Shown: in pieces, positions 46,241 through 54,838 of the stretch
How positions within the stretch are numbered: the first letter of the stretch is position 1
How the letters are laid out: the number at the start of each line of letters is the position of its first letter
DNA from: Defluviitaleaceae bacterium
GTDB taxonomy: Bacteria > Bacillota > Clostridia > Lachnospirales > WQUN01
Assembly (NCBI GenBank): GCA_009777845.1
Contig: WRLD01000017.1
Coordinates: 1-62,875 of the forward strand
Length of the DNA: 62,875 nucleotides
Reading direction: 5' to 3'
Made by a program: the position numbers and the translations under genes
The notes under the pieces: generated by a model
Told to the model about the DNA's origin: nothing
The model's input: the letters and a program-made list of their open reading frames with translations, nothing else
Databases searched by the model: none

Positions 46241-46531
46241 TTAGAGCCATGTAAAATCGTGACACTCTGGGTCATTTTGCATTTCAAAGAGCATTTGTTT
46301 ATCAATTTCATCTGGCTCGACTTCTTGTATCGAAGCCCACAAGTCCGCGTTTGAAATTGGCTGAAAAATCATATAATCATCAACATGTAAGCGGCATGTA
46401 TCAGCGAAACCGCTCATTTTTTCGACATCACCCAAGGGGAGCTTAGCAATGGCTTTTCTTATTCTCGTTTATGCGGCTTCGCCTTGCTTTGCCATAAATT
46501 TTTGCGCCTGTTTTGAGTAACGCAGATTCAT
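46241..46531 (-). pseudogene. RelE/ParE-type toxin relic joined to an antitoxin-like tail
   Basis: ATG at 46529-46531 with AAAGGA about 9 bases upstream; reads MNLRYSKQAQKFMAKQGEAA, an in-frame TAA (46469-46471), then TRIRKAIAKLPLGDVEKMSG and CRLHVDDYMIF. That order matches RelE toxins (start strand, IRKAIxKLPxGDV, YRLRVGDYR). The active-site Arg-rich strand reads LHVDDYMIF instead, and the last part (EVEPDEIDKQMLFEMQNDPE) looks like an antitoxin C-terminus. A broken, probably recombined toxin-antitoxin unit. Confidence 0.55.
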
Positions 46532-46585
46532 TGTCTAGTATCCTTTCGCCACTTGCAGTATCCGCAAAGGGCTATCAATCACACC

Positions 46586-46873
46586 CTAAGAAAGTGCCGC
46601 TTCCTTTTTTCCGCCGTATTCATTTTTCATGCTAAGCAGGAGTGCCTCAATTTCCGTTGGGGCAACTCCATTTTTTAGGAGTTCTAATGCTTTGTCGACA
46701 GTATAACCTACGCCCCTCGCTTCCCCCTCAACCCTAGCCCGAGCCGCGGCATCTCTTTCCCAACGCTCTCTGAATGTAAATATTTCCATCACTTCCTTGC
46801 CGTCTTTAAAATCTTGAAAAGGTCTATTAAACACGCTAAGAAAGTGCCGCTTCTTTTTTTCCGACGTATTCAT
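46586..46873 (-). pseudogene. Duplicated 3' fragment of the Rpn nuclease gene
   Basis: Repeats the last 85 or so residues of the upstream Rpn gene: FQDFKDGKEVMEIFTFRERW, RDAAARARVEG, LELLKNGVAPTEIEALLLSM, KNEYGGKKEAALS. It lacks the catalytic domain. The frame opens with an out-of-frame version of the parent's last codons, so the ATG is probably accidental. It is a tandem 3' duplication of about 240-250 bp. Confidence 0.75.
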
Positions 46874-47741
46874 TTTTCATGCTAAGCAGAAGCGCCTCAA
46901 TTTCCGTTGGGGCAACTCCATTTTTTAGTAGGTCTAATACTCTATCGGCAGTGTTAAGCATACCCTTAGCTTCGCCTCTTGCCTCGCCCTCAATCCTGCC
47001 CTCAACCCTAGCCCGAGCCGCGGCATCTCTTTCCCATCGCTCTCTGAATGTAAACATTTCCACCACTTCCTTATCCTCCTTAAAATCTTGAAAGCTCGTT
47101 TTAATTGCCGCCGCTATTGTCCTTACAGCTTCGTCTTGTGGGTCTAGGCTTTTGCCGAGAAAGAGCGCGGCTAGCTCCCCTGCTTGGCTGTTTTCTTCTG
47201 ATAGCTTTTCCAAGTCTGCGAACATAATACCCGAGTGGTCGGGGTGGCTGTTGCCTGTTACTTCGTCTTTTAGAATGTAGCGCGTGAACAGCTTGCCGTG
47301 CAGGACGGAGGGGACGGCCTCGGCGAGCAGCCATATTTGGTTTGCAGGCTTGCCCTTTGCGTGGCTTATTCCCAAGCCAAAATATACCACTGACCTGTCG
47401 GGGATAGGCGGGTCGGTGTACGCGCTGTTTTGAAATTCTATGAAGTAACTGCCCTCTTTTGTGTCGGTTAGCTTAACGTCTTGGTCGCGGGCGGTTTTTG
47501 TGTTTTTGCCGATTAGTTGCTTAAACTGCGTTTTTACGTCTATTTCGCCGTTGATTGTGCCTAGTAGGGTGTCGGGCTTTTCCTTTTGGAAGCGCTCTAT
47601 GAAGATGTTGATTGCCACGCGTAGGGCTTCCCAGTTGTTGATGTGTTGGAATGTGAAGTTGATAAAAATGTCATTCATGGGAAAGATTGGCAAGCTGCCG
47701 TCCGCTAATTCTACGTAGCCTAGTGGTGTTGGTGTTTTCAT
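46836..47741 (-). CDS. Rpn/YhgA-like recombination-promoting nuclease (PD-(D/E)XK)
   Basis: 301 aa from the ATG at 47739-47741 with GGGAGGT just upstream. The N-terminal domain fits the PDDEXK_2 / Rpn family: FPMNDIFINFTFQHINN, GEIDVKTQFKQ, then SYFIEFQNSAYTDPPIPDRS with the ExQ core and FGLGISHAKG. The C-terminus holds the usual charged coiled coil (FTFRERWERDAAARARVEGR) and a LLKNGVAPTEIEALLLSM helix. Rpn proteins are DNA nucleases that stimulate recombination and are patchily distributed. The 3' part is duplicated downstream. Confidence 0.85.
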   Translation of the reverse strand: MKTPTPLGYVELADGSLPIFPMNDIFINFTFQHINNWEALRVAINIFIERFQKEKPDTLLGTINGEIDVKTQFKQLIGKNTKTARDQDVKLTDTKEGSYFIEFQNSAYTDPPIPDRSVVYFGLGISHAKGKPANQIWLLAEAVPSVLHGKLFTRYILKDEVTGNSHPDHSGIMFADLEKLSEENSQAGELAALFLGKSLDPQDEAVRTIAAAIKTSFQDFKEDKEVVEMFTFRERWERDAAARARVEGRIEGEARGEAKGMLNTADRVLDLLKNGVAPTEIEALLLSMKNEYVGKKEAALS

Positions 47742-47895
47742 AGTACCTCCCGATTTCATTTGTGCAAGTTTATTTTAACATACTTCGCCGATTAAAGCTA
47801 TAACCATCTGTACAAAAACAGGTCAATAAAAGAAAAACAAACCCCACGACAAACGCACGAACGGTAAAAGTGTGCAGGCTCTTTGTATGGTTTTT

Positions 47896-48007
47896 GTAGG
47901 GGACGGATTTATCCGTCCCGAGGTTGGCTCGTTCTGCGTTAATGGACGTTAGCCGTTCTTGAATTGGTGAGCGTGCATATCTCGGGACGGATAAATCCGT
48001 CCCCTAC
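47896..48007. repeat. Family A repeat, 112 bp
   Basis: GTAGGGGACGGATTTATCCG and inverted right end. The interior (GAGGTTGGCTCGTTCTGCGT, TAATGGACG) resembles the 22.3-kb copy rather than the 34.6-kb copies, so there are at least two interior subtypes. Confidence 0.85.
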
Positions 48008-48061
48008 AGGTAGCCGTCAGATAGTGACTAGCTAGCACGAATATAAATATAGAAAGAGCAT

Positions 48062-48290
48062 TAAACGCGGATTTACGCAGATTTACGCGGATTTTATCGG
48101 GCGTAGCGGATTTTCGTAGATTTTCGTGGATTTTTCCCACGAGCCAATCCGCCAAATCCGTGAAAATCCGTTAAATCCGTGTCCTATCGCCGTTTATTCC
48201 CATACAAGCGTAAGTTTTAATCCGAAAAAAATCCGCCACGCCCAAGAAAACACGAAAAAATCCGTTAAATCCGTGTTCAATTCACACACT
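48062..48290. repeat. Family C repeats
   Basis: AACGCGGATTTACGCAGATT, TACGCGGATTTTATCGG, then inverted AATCCGTGAAAATCCGTTAA, ATCCGTG, and a second inverted half at 48228-48290. No gene is visible between 47742 and 48540 apart from the fragment at 48409-48500. Confidence 0.8.
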
Positions 48291-48327
48291 CCAGCTTCGT
48301 GCGTTTGTCGTGAGCCTCGAAAAACCA

Positions 48328-48371
48328 AAGAAAAAGACCGCCTAGCCCTAAAGCAAAGCAGTCTTTTTCTT
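48328..48371 (-). terminator. Duplicate copy of the lipoprotein-gene terminator
   Basis: AAAGAAAAAGAC and GTCTTTTTCTT pair around a loop with CGCCTAGCCCTAAAGCAAAG. It is similar in sequence to the terminator at 48893-48930 and belongs to the same duplicated segment as the fragment at 48409-48500. Confidence 0.7.
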
Positions 48372-48408
48372 GTTTCGCAAAACCTACATCTATCCTAAGT
48401 TGCCAAAA

Positions 48409-48500
48409 TTATCTCGCTTGTGGAGTAGTTACTGGAACTGGAGCAGGTGATTGCTGTTGTTATGTGAGATTTTAGTTTTGTTGAAAAAACAATCTTCATT
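48409..48500 (-). pseudogene. Fragment of the Arg/Thr-rich lipoprotein gene (3' end)
   Basis: The minus strand contains TTTTTCAACAAA and further on codes PAPVPVTTPQAR-stop, matching the lipoprotein C-terminus FFNKAK..PAPVPVTTPQGR. A small deletion puts the two parts in different frames. The following terminator is duplicated too, so an earlier second copy of the lipoprotein gene was mostly lost. Confidence 0.75.
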
Positions 48501-48540
48501 ATACCGAGGATACAGTGTTTTCCTTAGTTTATATACTTTC

Positions 48541-48690
48541 TTAACTCCTCCGAAGAAATAAAATCGTAACCGCTGAAATATCAAGCTCATCACCTATCCT
48601 AGCTGCTCTAGGGTTGAGTTTCTTGTACACCTCCACATATTTATCATGGCTCGTTGGCGATGGTCTGTTGGTCACTTTTGTGATTTTCAT
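48541..48690 (-). CDS. 49-aa FlgM-like ORF, possibly truncated, under CIRCE control
   Basis: ATG at 48688-48690 with AGGAGG 6 bases upstream. The product starts MKITKVTNRPSP and ends with RIGDELDISAVTILFLRRS. The start and the DELDIS motif recall the N-terminal half of anti-sigma-28 factors (FlgM: MKI..., then a DxVEIS-type motif). The family's sigma-binding helices are missing, so this may be a frameshifted remnant or a different small protein. It sits behind a near-perfect promoter and a CIRCE operator, between the lipoprotein gene and a fragment of its duplicate. No flagellar gene lies nearby. Confidence 0.5.
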   Translation of the reverse strand: MKITKVTNRPSPTSHDKYVEVYKKLNPRAARIGDELDISAVTILFLRRS

Positions 48691-48710
48691 AGAAAACCTC
48701 CTACAATTTG

Positions 48711-48737
48711 TTAGCACTCAATACGAGTGACTGCTAA
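48711..48737 (-). promoter_or_regulatory. CIRCE operator (HrcA binding site)
   Basis: Plus-strand TTAGCACTC, 9 bases, GACTGCTAA; one mismatch to the consensus TTAGCACTC-N9-GAGTGCTAA. It lies just downstream of the -10 box at 48740-48745 and 20 bp upstream of the ORF start, the usual place for HrcA repression. CIRCE normally controls groESL or hrcA-grpE-dnaK. Confidence 0.85.
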
Positions 48738-48739
48738 CA

Positions 48740-48768
48740 ATTATAATGCCTTTTCCTATATTTGTCAA
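48740..48768 (-). promoter_or_regulatory. Consensus sigma-A promoter in front of the CIRCE-controlled ORF
   Basis: On the minus strand: TTGACA (48768-48763), exactly 17 bases, TATAAT (48745-48740). Both boxes match consensus fully. Transcription would start inside the CIRCE element. Confidence 0.88.
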
Positions 48769-48848
48769 GTGTTTTTTCAATAAACTTTCATACATGAAAA
48801 TGTTTATTCATAGAAAAGCGACTTCGCAATCTATCTTAGATTTGCCCG

Positions 48849-48881
48849 TGGTGGGAATGTCGTCACGAAGCCTTAACAGCT
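48849..48881. repeat. Partial family B repeat
   Basis: GTGGGAATGTCGTCACGAAG then CCTTAACAGC, the reverse of the family B core without its GGGGC hairpin. Confidence 0.65.
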
Positions 48882-48892
48882 TCCTATCATAT

Positions 48893-48930
48893 AAAAAAGA
48901 CTGCCTCGTCCTAAAACAAGGCAGTCTTTT
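48893..48930 (-). terminator. Terminator of the Arg/Thr-rich lipoprotein gene
   Basis: AAAAAAGACTGCCT and AGGCAGTCTTTT pair around CGTCCTAAAACA; on the minus strand it ends in GTCTTTTTT about 45 bp after the lipoprotein stop. Nearly symmetric, so it may work in both directions. Confidence 0.8.
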
Positions 48931-48972
48931 CATATTTCACAAAACCTAATATCCTAAGCTACAAAACCAAGC

Positions 48973-50037
48973 CTATCTGCCTTGCGGAGTAGTTACTGGA
49001 ACTGGAGCAGGTGCAGGCGCTTGTTGTTGCTCTGGCGCGGTTTTAGCCTTGTTGAAAAAAACTGGTGCTGTCCTGTTTGAAAATCTGCCATACGCGCCGT
49101 TACGCATACTGTGAGTGCTGTCCTGTGCATAGCCAGGGGTGTTGTGGAAGCCACGTTCGTTTACGCCGTTAATTACTCGGTCGCCTGATTGATGAACTGA
49201 ACCAGCGCGAGATGTGCGAGATGTGCGAGTGGTGCTTCCTATAGCATTGTTACGCTCGTTATTACGGCTCATGCCTGCGGCGGAATTGTGCGTAGCGCGT
49301 GATGTGCTTCCTGCTACGCCGCGGTTGGTTGTTGCACGGCGTGTAGCGCGATTAGTAGAATGATTAACGCCGCGGCTTGTTCTTGTGCCATGCGTTACAG
49401 AGCCTGTGTTGTGGTTTGGGATAGCGTGCGTGTTTGCTCTAGTCATATCGTTAGTTGCGTTGTGTACGCTACCATTTACACTGCCAGTTACGGTGTTTCC
49501 TACGGTTGTACGGTTAGTGCCTACTCTTGTATTGTTATTTCTGTTCCTTGTCGCGGTGGTGCGGTTTGTTGTACCGCGGTTTACGGAATTACTGCGCGTT
49601 GTTGTTCCTCTGTTTACACGATTAGCTGCGTGGTTGGTTGTGCCGCGAGCTGTGCCGCGGGTTGTGCGGCTAGCGGCGCGGCGTGTTGCGCGGTTGCCTG
49701 TACGCGGAGCTATTTCTGTACGGCTTGTTTCATAACCAGAATTATCTATCAATCCTCGTTGTCCAACATCGTTACCATATTGGAATGTAGTACCTATTCT
49801 GTTTTGCGGCCGCCAAAGAGTGCCTGTGCCGCGGTCTGCGGTGTTCCACATGCCGCGTGTTCTGTTGCCGAATCCGCGGCTTGTGCCTGTGTATGAATCG
49901 TTGCGGCGGTGTACAGCGTCTGTCACGCGTTGTCCGTTTCGGTTGCCTTGGTTACGGCTAGGGACATTGCTGGCACAGCCTGTTACTGCCATCATGCCCG
50001 CTACCATACCCGCGGCGATAATGCGTTTTAAGCTCAT
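48973..50037 (-). CDS. Arg/Thr/Asn-rich low-complexity lipoprotein
   Basis: 354 aa. Lipoprotein signal with lipobox AVTGC (about residues 17-21), so the mature protein starts at a lipidated Cys on the outer membrane face. The rest is low complexity: short degenerate units such as RATRRA, TTRG, NRGTT and NRTT. It is very basic with almost no acidic residues over about 100-290, and ends in a Pro/Ala/Gln tail (APAPAPVPVTTP). No fold recognised. A surface coat that binds anionic wall polymers, or a spore-associated protein, are possibilities. A 3' fragment of a second copy lies downstream. Confidence 0.75.
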   Translation of the reverse strand: MSLKRIIAAGMVAGMMAVTGCASNVPSRNQGNRNGQRVTDAVHRRNDSYTGTSRGFGNRTRGMWNTADRGTGTLWRPQNRIGTTFQYGNDVGQRGLIDNSGYETSRTEIAPRTGNRATRRAASRTTRGTARGTTNHAANRVNRGTTTRSNSVNRGTTNRTTATRNRNNNTRVGTNRTTVGNTVTGSVNGSVHNATNDMTRANTHAIPNHNTGSVTHGTRTSRGVNHSTNRATRRATTNRGVAGSTSRATHNSAAGMSRNNERNNAIGSTTRTSRTSRAGSVHQSGDRVINGVNERGFHNTPGYAQDSTHSMRNGAYGRFSNRTAPVFFNKAKTAPEQQQAPAPAPVPVTTPQGR

Positions 50038-50171
50038 TTCGGTATTTCCTCCCCTTATTTCATCTGTTCATATTCATAAAAAAATCGCGAAGCCGTTTTT
50101 GGCTTGCGATTATATTTTGGGCAAAATCAATTTTTAAATACTGTGTTTAACTTGGAATAGAAACAAAAAAT

Positions 50172-50957
50172 TTACAACGTACTAAACACCTGCCCATCTA
50201 TAGATGAAGCAACAGCCGCAACATGCCTTTTCAGCCGCGAAACAATTTCTTCTACTATAATAGCCTCGCCGCCGTAATGCGTAATATCAATAAAAGCAAG
50301 CCCTTGTTCCAATGCTTCCTGCACGGCGTGGTATCTAAGGTCGCCAGTGATATATACGTCACAAGCGTTTTTTATGGCGGCCTCGATATAACGCGAGCCA
50401 GAGCCGTCGCCGCCGCAAACCGCGGCTTTTTTTATTTTTTTGCGAATGTCGCCGCAAACACGCACAGAAGCTAAGCCAAGCGCGGCTTTTACACGCTCCG
50501 CAAGCTCGCCGAGCGTTGTTTCCTGCAAAGCGGCAACACGCCCGATTCCTATTTCTTCCATTTCAAGGTCGCCGTCAGGCACAAGCGGTACAGTGTCCAC
50601 AAGCCCGATTTTTTCGGCGATACAGTCATTTACGCCGCCCATTGCCTTGTCCAAATTAGTATGCGCAGCGTAGTAGCCGATTTTGTTTTCAATTAGCGCG
50701 AGTATTTTTTTTCCTGTGCTATCCGCGCTTGTTATCTTTTTTAGTGGGGAATAAATAAGCGGGTGGTGCGTGACTAAAAAATCGTAGCCGCCCGCTACAG
50801 CCTCGTTCACTACGGCTTGCGTAGCATCCAGCGCGACAAGCACCTTGCTTACCTCTCTGTCCTCGCCGCCAATCAAAAGCCCAACATTGTCCCATTGCTC
50901 GGCGGTTTTTTCGGGTGCCCATTCGTTCATTATTTGTATAATTTCTCTAGCCTTCAC
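50172..50957 (-). CDS. Nif3-like dinuclear metal-centre protein (YqfO family)
   Basis: 261 aa. Metal-ligand motifs: FLVTHHPLIYSP (about residues 60-71), the early EQWDNVGLLIGG (about 20-31) and the C-terminal DITHYGGE (about 225). Nif3 proteins form hexameric toroids with a two-metal site; proposed roles include GTP cyclohydrolase-like or regulatory functions, still unsettled. GTG start with GGAG 10 bases upstream, overlapping the trmK end by 11 bp. The trmK-nif3 order behind dnaG-sigA is conserved in Bacillota. Confidence 0.93.
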   Translation of the reverse strand: MKAREIIQIMNEWAPEKTAEQWDNVGLLIGGEDREVSKVLVALDATQAVVNEAVAGGYDFLVTHHPLIYSPLKKITSADSTGKKILALIENKIGYYAAHTNLDKAMGGVNDCIAEKIGLVDTVPLVPDGDLEMEEIGIGRVAALQETTLGELAERVKAALGLASVRVCGDIRKKIKKAAVCGGDGSGSRYIEAAIKNACDVYITGDLRYHAVQEALEQGLAFIDITHYGGEAIIVEEIVSRLKRHVAAVASSIDGQVFSTL

Positions 50958-51582
50958 TTATAGCACTCTCCAACCAGCTTTTTCTCTTTTCTGCCACTTC
51001 ACGCGTTTTTTCGTCCGTAATGGCGTTTATGAACCTTGATATTTTTTTTAATAATTCGCAAAAATACGCATTGCGGTACTCGCTGTCAAATCTGCCTGTG
51101 AAGTATTCGGCTTCGGTGTAATGGTCTTGCTCGCCGTTTTCAACGTGCATGACTACATAGAATCGCGAACGCTCGCGCGCAAGCGTTTCTTTTATTTTGT
51201 ACCCTTTCGCATGTAAAAATCTGCGTAATTCTTCCAAATCATGCTGCGGCTGTAAAATCAGTCGTGGAGGCGTTATGCCTACACGCAGGATTTCAATTAT
51301 GTTCATACCGCCCATTCCCGCAATAACAATACAATCGGCTTCATTCTCGCCAAGCGGCCGCAGACCGTCCCCCAAGCGTGTTTCTATGCGGTCTTGCAGG
51401 CCCGCGGCGTGTATGTTTTTTTTTGCCATAAACAAAGGGCCGTCCACAATATCGCAGGCTATAGCCCTTTTGCAAAGCCCGCCCCTAACCGCCTCTATAG
51501 GCAAATAAGCGTGGTCTGTGCCTATGTCCGCCAAAACCTCGCACTCGCCTATAAGGGAAAGCATCGTGCCTATTCTGTTCAT
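50947..51582 (-). CDS. trmK: tRNA (adenine-22-N1)-methyltransferase TrmK
   Basis: About 211 aa from the ATG at 51580-51582 with GGGAGG upstream; five residues of the longer reading are dropped. SAM-binding motif I is VLADIGTDHAYLPI (about 17-30), the catalytic-region motif is CIVIAGMGGMNIIEIL (about 83-98), then LILQPQHDLEELRRFL. It methylates N1 of A22 in certain tRNAs (YqfN in B. subtilis). It is separated from sigA by about 260 bp of family C repeat, which interrupts an otherwise compact operon. Confidence 0.93.
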   Translation of the reverse strand: MNRIGTMLSLIGECEVLADIGTDHAYLPIEAVRGGLCKRAIACDIVDGPLFMAKKNIHAAGLQDRIETRLGDGLRPLGENEADCIVIAGMGGMNIIEILRVGITPPRLILQPQHDLEELRRFLHAKGYKIKETLARERSRFYVVMHVENGEQDHYTEAEYFTGRFDSEYRNAYFCELLKKISRFINAITDEKTREVAEKRKSWLESAISEG

Positions 51583-51607
51583 ACGACCTCCCCCCAAATC
51601 TTGAAGA

Positions 51608-51822
51608 TTATGGAACGCAGATTTTCGCGGATTCAGCGGATTCTAAGGGCATGGAACGCGGATTTTCGCGGATTTAACGGATTTTCGCGGATTTTTTCTC
51701 GCTTTCATTCAAAACTAACGAAATGCGAATTGCGTGGGTTGTTAATTACGCGGATTTTAAAAAACACGCCAGATAGAATCCGCGTAAATCCGCCAAATCC
51801 GCGAAAATCCGCGTTCCATAAT
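51608..51822. repeat. Family C repeat between sigA and trmK
   Basis: GGAACGCAGATTTTCGCGGA, then GGAACGCGGATTTTCGCGGA, spacer CTCGCTTTCATTCAAAACTA, then inverted AATCCGCGTAAATCCGCCAA and ATCCGCGTTCCAT. It is close to the copies at 40.8 and 42.2 kb. Confidence 0.85.
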
Positions 51823-51846
51823 CTCTTAAAAATGTACGAAAGAGGT

Positions 51847-52914
51847 TCACAAATAATCCCGTAGCTTCTTGCTCCTGCTAGGGTGGCGCAGCTTACGCAG
51901 TGCCTTTGCTTCTATCTGCCGAATCCGCTCCCTCGTTACGCTAAACTCCTTGCCAACCTCTTCCAGTGTACGAGAACGCCCGTCATCTAGCCCAAAACGC
52001 AATCGCAACACCTTTTCCTCGCGGTCGGTAAGCGTGTCCAGCACGTCGATTAGCTGCTCCTTTAGCAGGGTAAACGCCGCGGCATCGGCGGGCGAGGGAA
52101 TATCGTCGTCCGGTATAAAATCGCCCAAATGGCTGTCCTCCTCCTCGCCGATAGGCGTTTCGAGGGAAACAGGCTCCTGCCCTATTTTCAGAATTTCGCG
52201 TACGCGCTCTACTGGCATTTGCATTTCCTTGGCAAGCTCGTCTGGGGTCGGGTCGCGCCCCAGCTCCTGCAACAGCTGGCGAGAAACGCGTATTAGCTTG
52301 TTAATTGTTTCCACCATATGGACGGGTATACGAATAGTGCGCGCCTGGTCGGCTATGGCGCGCGTAATTGCCTGCCGAATCCACCAGGTAGCGTATGTGC
52401 TGAATTTGTAGCCCTTTTTGTAATCGAATTTTTCTACAGCCTTAATAAGCCCGAGATTGCCCTCCTGGATTAGGTCAAGGAAAAGCATACCGCGCCCTAC
52501 GTACCTTTTGGCAATGGAAACAACGAGTCGCAGGTTTGCTTCCGCAAGGCGCTGCTTCGCGTCCTCGTCGCCCTGCTCCATGCGTGTGGCAAGCTCGACC
52601 TCCTCCTCCGTGGTAAGCAACGCGACCTTGCCGATTTCCTTTAGGTACATGCGGACATGGTCGTCTATATTGATTGCACCCTCTACGGCGGCGATGTCTA
52701 GCTCCTTAGCGGTATCGGATTCCATGCTGGAGGTAATCTCTATGCCCTGCGATTCCAACCATTCCTCGACCTTTTCTAGCTGGTCTGGGTCTAGGTCAAT
52801 GTCGCCCAAAAGCTCCATAACTTCCTTGTGGTGTATCGTATTTTTGTTTCTGCGCGCGGAAATAAGCAGCTCCTGTAGACGGTTCATTAACAGCGGGTCG
52901 TCAAAGACTTTCAA
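51847..52914 (-). CDS. sigA: RNA polymerase primary sigma factor SigA/RpoD
   Basis: 355 aa. Region 1.2 ([20 protein letters not shown]), region 2 ([40 protein letters not shown]), region 3 and region 4.2 ([20 protein letters not shown]) are all intact, so it directs -10/-35 recognition. TTG start, supported by AAGGGA about 10 bases upstream and by alignment of the N-terminus with the family. It begins 27 bp after dnaG. Confidence 0.97.
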   Translation of the reverse strand: MKVFDDPLLMNRLQELLISARRNKNTIHHKEVMELLGDIDLDPDQLEKVEEWLESQGIEITSSMESDTAKELDIAAVEGAINIDDHVRMYLKEIGKVALLTTEEEVELATRMEQGDEDAKQRLAEANLRLVVSIAKRYVGRGMLFLDLIQEGNLGLIKAVEKFDYKKGYKFSTYATWWIRQAITRAIADQARTIRIPVHMVETINKLIRVSRQLLQELGRDPTPDELAKEMQMPVERVREILKIGQEPVSLETPIGEEEDSHLGDFIPDDDIPSPADAAAFTLLKEQLIDVLDTLTDREEKVLRLRFGLDDGRSRTLEEVGKEFSVTRERIRQIEAKALRKLRHPSRSKKLRDYL

Positions 52915-52941
52915 AAAATACCAGTCCCTTCCTTAGATAGT

Positions 52942-54708
52942 CTATCCATCGTTTAGTGTTATATTCAATTCAATAATACTTTTTCGTTGCGAATGTAGCG
53001 TTTTTACGGTATTTAGGTCGTCCCTTTCTAATTCCATGCGCTGGGTCAGCCACGCTAGCTTTATTTTCTTGAGCATATCGCACAACGCCTTTTCTAGCGC
53101 GGTTTTTGTGGAATATTCCTTAGAATCGGCTAGTATTTCTGCTATGGCCTGCTGTTCCTCGTCTGTTTCAAACATGTCAAACAGGTCAGACGGCGAATTT
53201 ACTATGTTTGTGAACGCAATTTCTAATAGCCTGCCAAAAACGCCGCCGCCGATTTCCTCGGCAGTAAGCAAGGCATTTTCTTGCAGTGCTTTTGCGGCCT
53301 GCTTGTGAGAAAACAAGAGGTTTAGCAGCCCCTTTCTCGCATTTTTTAAGCCAATGTCCTCGCCCGCCTTTTTTTGCACAGACGTACGCGGCAGAAGCAA
53401 AAACTCGCGTGAAATGCCGCCTTGCTCGGCTAATTTCTCTATCTCCTTGTTAATCGCAGACGGAGAAATTTCCGTAGCTCTCGCAATATCGCTTACATAT
53501 GCGTCTATTTCTATTGTGCTAGTCAGCGCGGCGAGTATTCGCGCACATTCCTGTGTAAAAGCAACTCGCCCCTCTATAGTGCTTATGTCGTGCTTTTCCT
53601 TAAATAAATCTACTTGGAAGGCTATATGAGTTTTGGCTTCCGCCAACAAACTATTAAATTTTGCCGCCCCAAAGCGGCTTAAATACTCGTCTGGGTCCTT
53701 TGCCTGTGTCAAGGTCAGTATTTTTACTTTTAGCCCCTCTTTGATAAGTACGGGTATGGCGCGCAGAGTGGCCTTTATGCCTGCCTCATCGCCGTCAAGC
53801 AGGAGAATTGCTGTGTTCGCGCCTGTGTTTTTTACTAGACGAGCATGTGTATTTTTTAACGCCGTGCCGAGAACGCCCACGGTGTTTGTGAAGCCGTGCA
53901 TGTGCATGGCTACAACGTCCATATAGCCCTCGACAATGATTATTTCCTGCGAACGCGCTTTTTTTGCGTGGTTTAAGCCATAAAGGCACTCGCTTTTTTT
54001 AAACAACGCCGTTTCGGGCGAATTGATGTACTTCGCGCCGTCGTCGTCCTTGCCGAGATTGCGACCGCCGAAGCCGATTACGCGCTGTCGCTGGTCTATG
54101 ATAGGAAAGATAATCCTGTTGCGAAAGCGGTCGTAGTGACCCTGCTTTCCTTGCTTGACAAGCCCTGCCGTTTCCAGTGAGGTGGGCGAAATATCGGGCA
54201 GGCTTTTAAGCAGGCTGTCCCACGCCTCGGGCGCGAAGCCAAGCCCAAATTTCCGCACAAGCACTGGAGTTATGCCGCGGTTTTCTAAATATTTTCTCGC
54301 GGCATTAGCTTCCGGATTAGTTTCCTGTAGAGTATTGTAATAAAAACGCGCCGCTTCCTTATTTATTTTGGCGGTAGCCTCGCGTGCGGCGGCAAAATGC
54401 TCAGAGCCTGTCCCTTTTTCGGGCAGATTAAAATGCACTCTATCCGCCAATAATTTTAATGCGTCGGGAAAATCTAGGTTTTCGACCTTTTTAATAAACG
54501 AAATGACATTGCCGCCCGCCCCGCACCCAAAGCAATAATAAAACTGCTTGTCGCGGTTGACGGAAAAGGACGGCGATTTTTCGGCATGAAAGGGACACAG
54601 CCCAAAAAAACTGCCCGAACGTGGCGTGAGCTTGACATACGAGGCTACGACATCGACAATATCGTTTAAAATTTTTACCTCGGAAATGGTATCCTGCTCG
54701 TAAAACAA
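52942..54708 (-). CDS. dnaG: DNA primase
   Basis: About 588 aa if started at the TTG at 54706-54708 (FYEQDTISEVKILNDIVDVV follows); this aligns best with the family N-terminus, while an ATG 11 codons upstream lacks a ribosome site. Zinc-binding domain CPFH..CFGCG (about residues 33-58), primase core, Toprim motifs IIIVEGYMDVVAMH and LLLDGDEAGIKA, and a C-terminal helicase-interaction domain. It makes RNA primers for replication. First gene of dnaG-sigA-trmK-nif3. Confidence 0.96.
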   Translation of the reverse strand: MFYEQDTISEVKILNDIVDVVASYVKLTPRSGSFFGLCPFHAEKSPSFSVNRDKQFYYCFGCGAGGNVISFIKKVENLDFPDALKLLADRVHFNLPEKGTGSEHFAAAREATAKINKEAARFYYNTLQETNPEANAARKYLENRGITPVLVRKFGLGFAPEAWDSLLKSLPDISPTSLETAGLVKQGKQGHYDRFRNRIIFPIIDQRQRVIGFGGRNLGKDDDGAKYINSPETALFKKSECLYGLNHAKKARSQEIIIVEGYMDVVAMHMHGFTNTVGVLGTALKNTHARLVKNTGANTAILLLDGDEAGIKATLRAIPVLIKEGLKVKILTLTQAKDPDEYLSRFGAAKFNSLLAEAKTHIAFQVDLFKEKHDISTIEGRVAFTQECARILAALTSTIEIDAYVSDIARATEISPSAINKEIEKLAEQGGISREFLLLPRTSVQKKAGEDIGLKNARKGLLNLLFSHKQAAKALQENALLTAEEIGGGVFGRLLEIAFTNIVNSPSDLFDMFETDEEQQAIAEILADSKEYSTKTALEKALCDMLKKIKLAWLTQRMELERDDLNTVKTLHSQRKSIIELNITLNDG

Positions 54709-54838
54709 ACTCCACACCCCCATAATAGTATTATTCGACATGGGGGTGGGGAATCCTTTTTTTGTTTGAGAGAGCTTTTTTCGTGTAAATTAACGGCAAG
54801 GGAATGGGAGCTTTATCCATGTAAATTAAGGGTAATGG

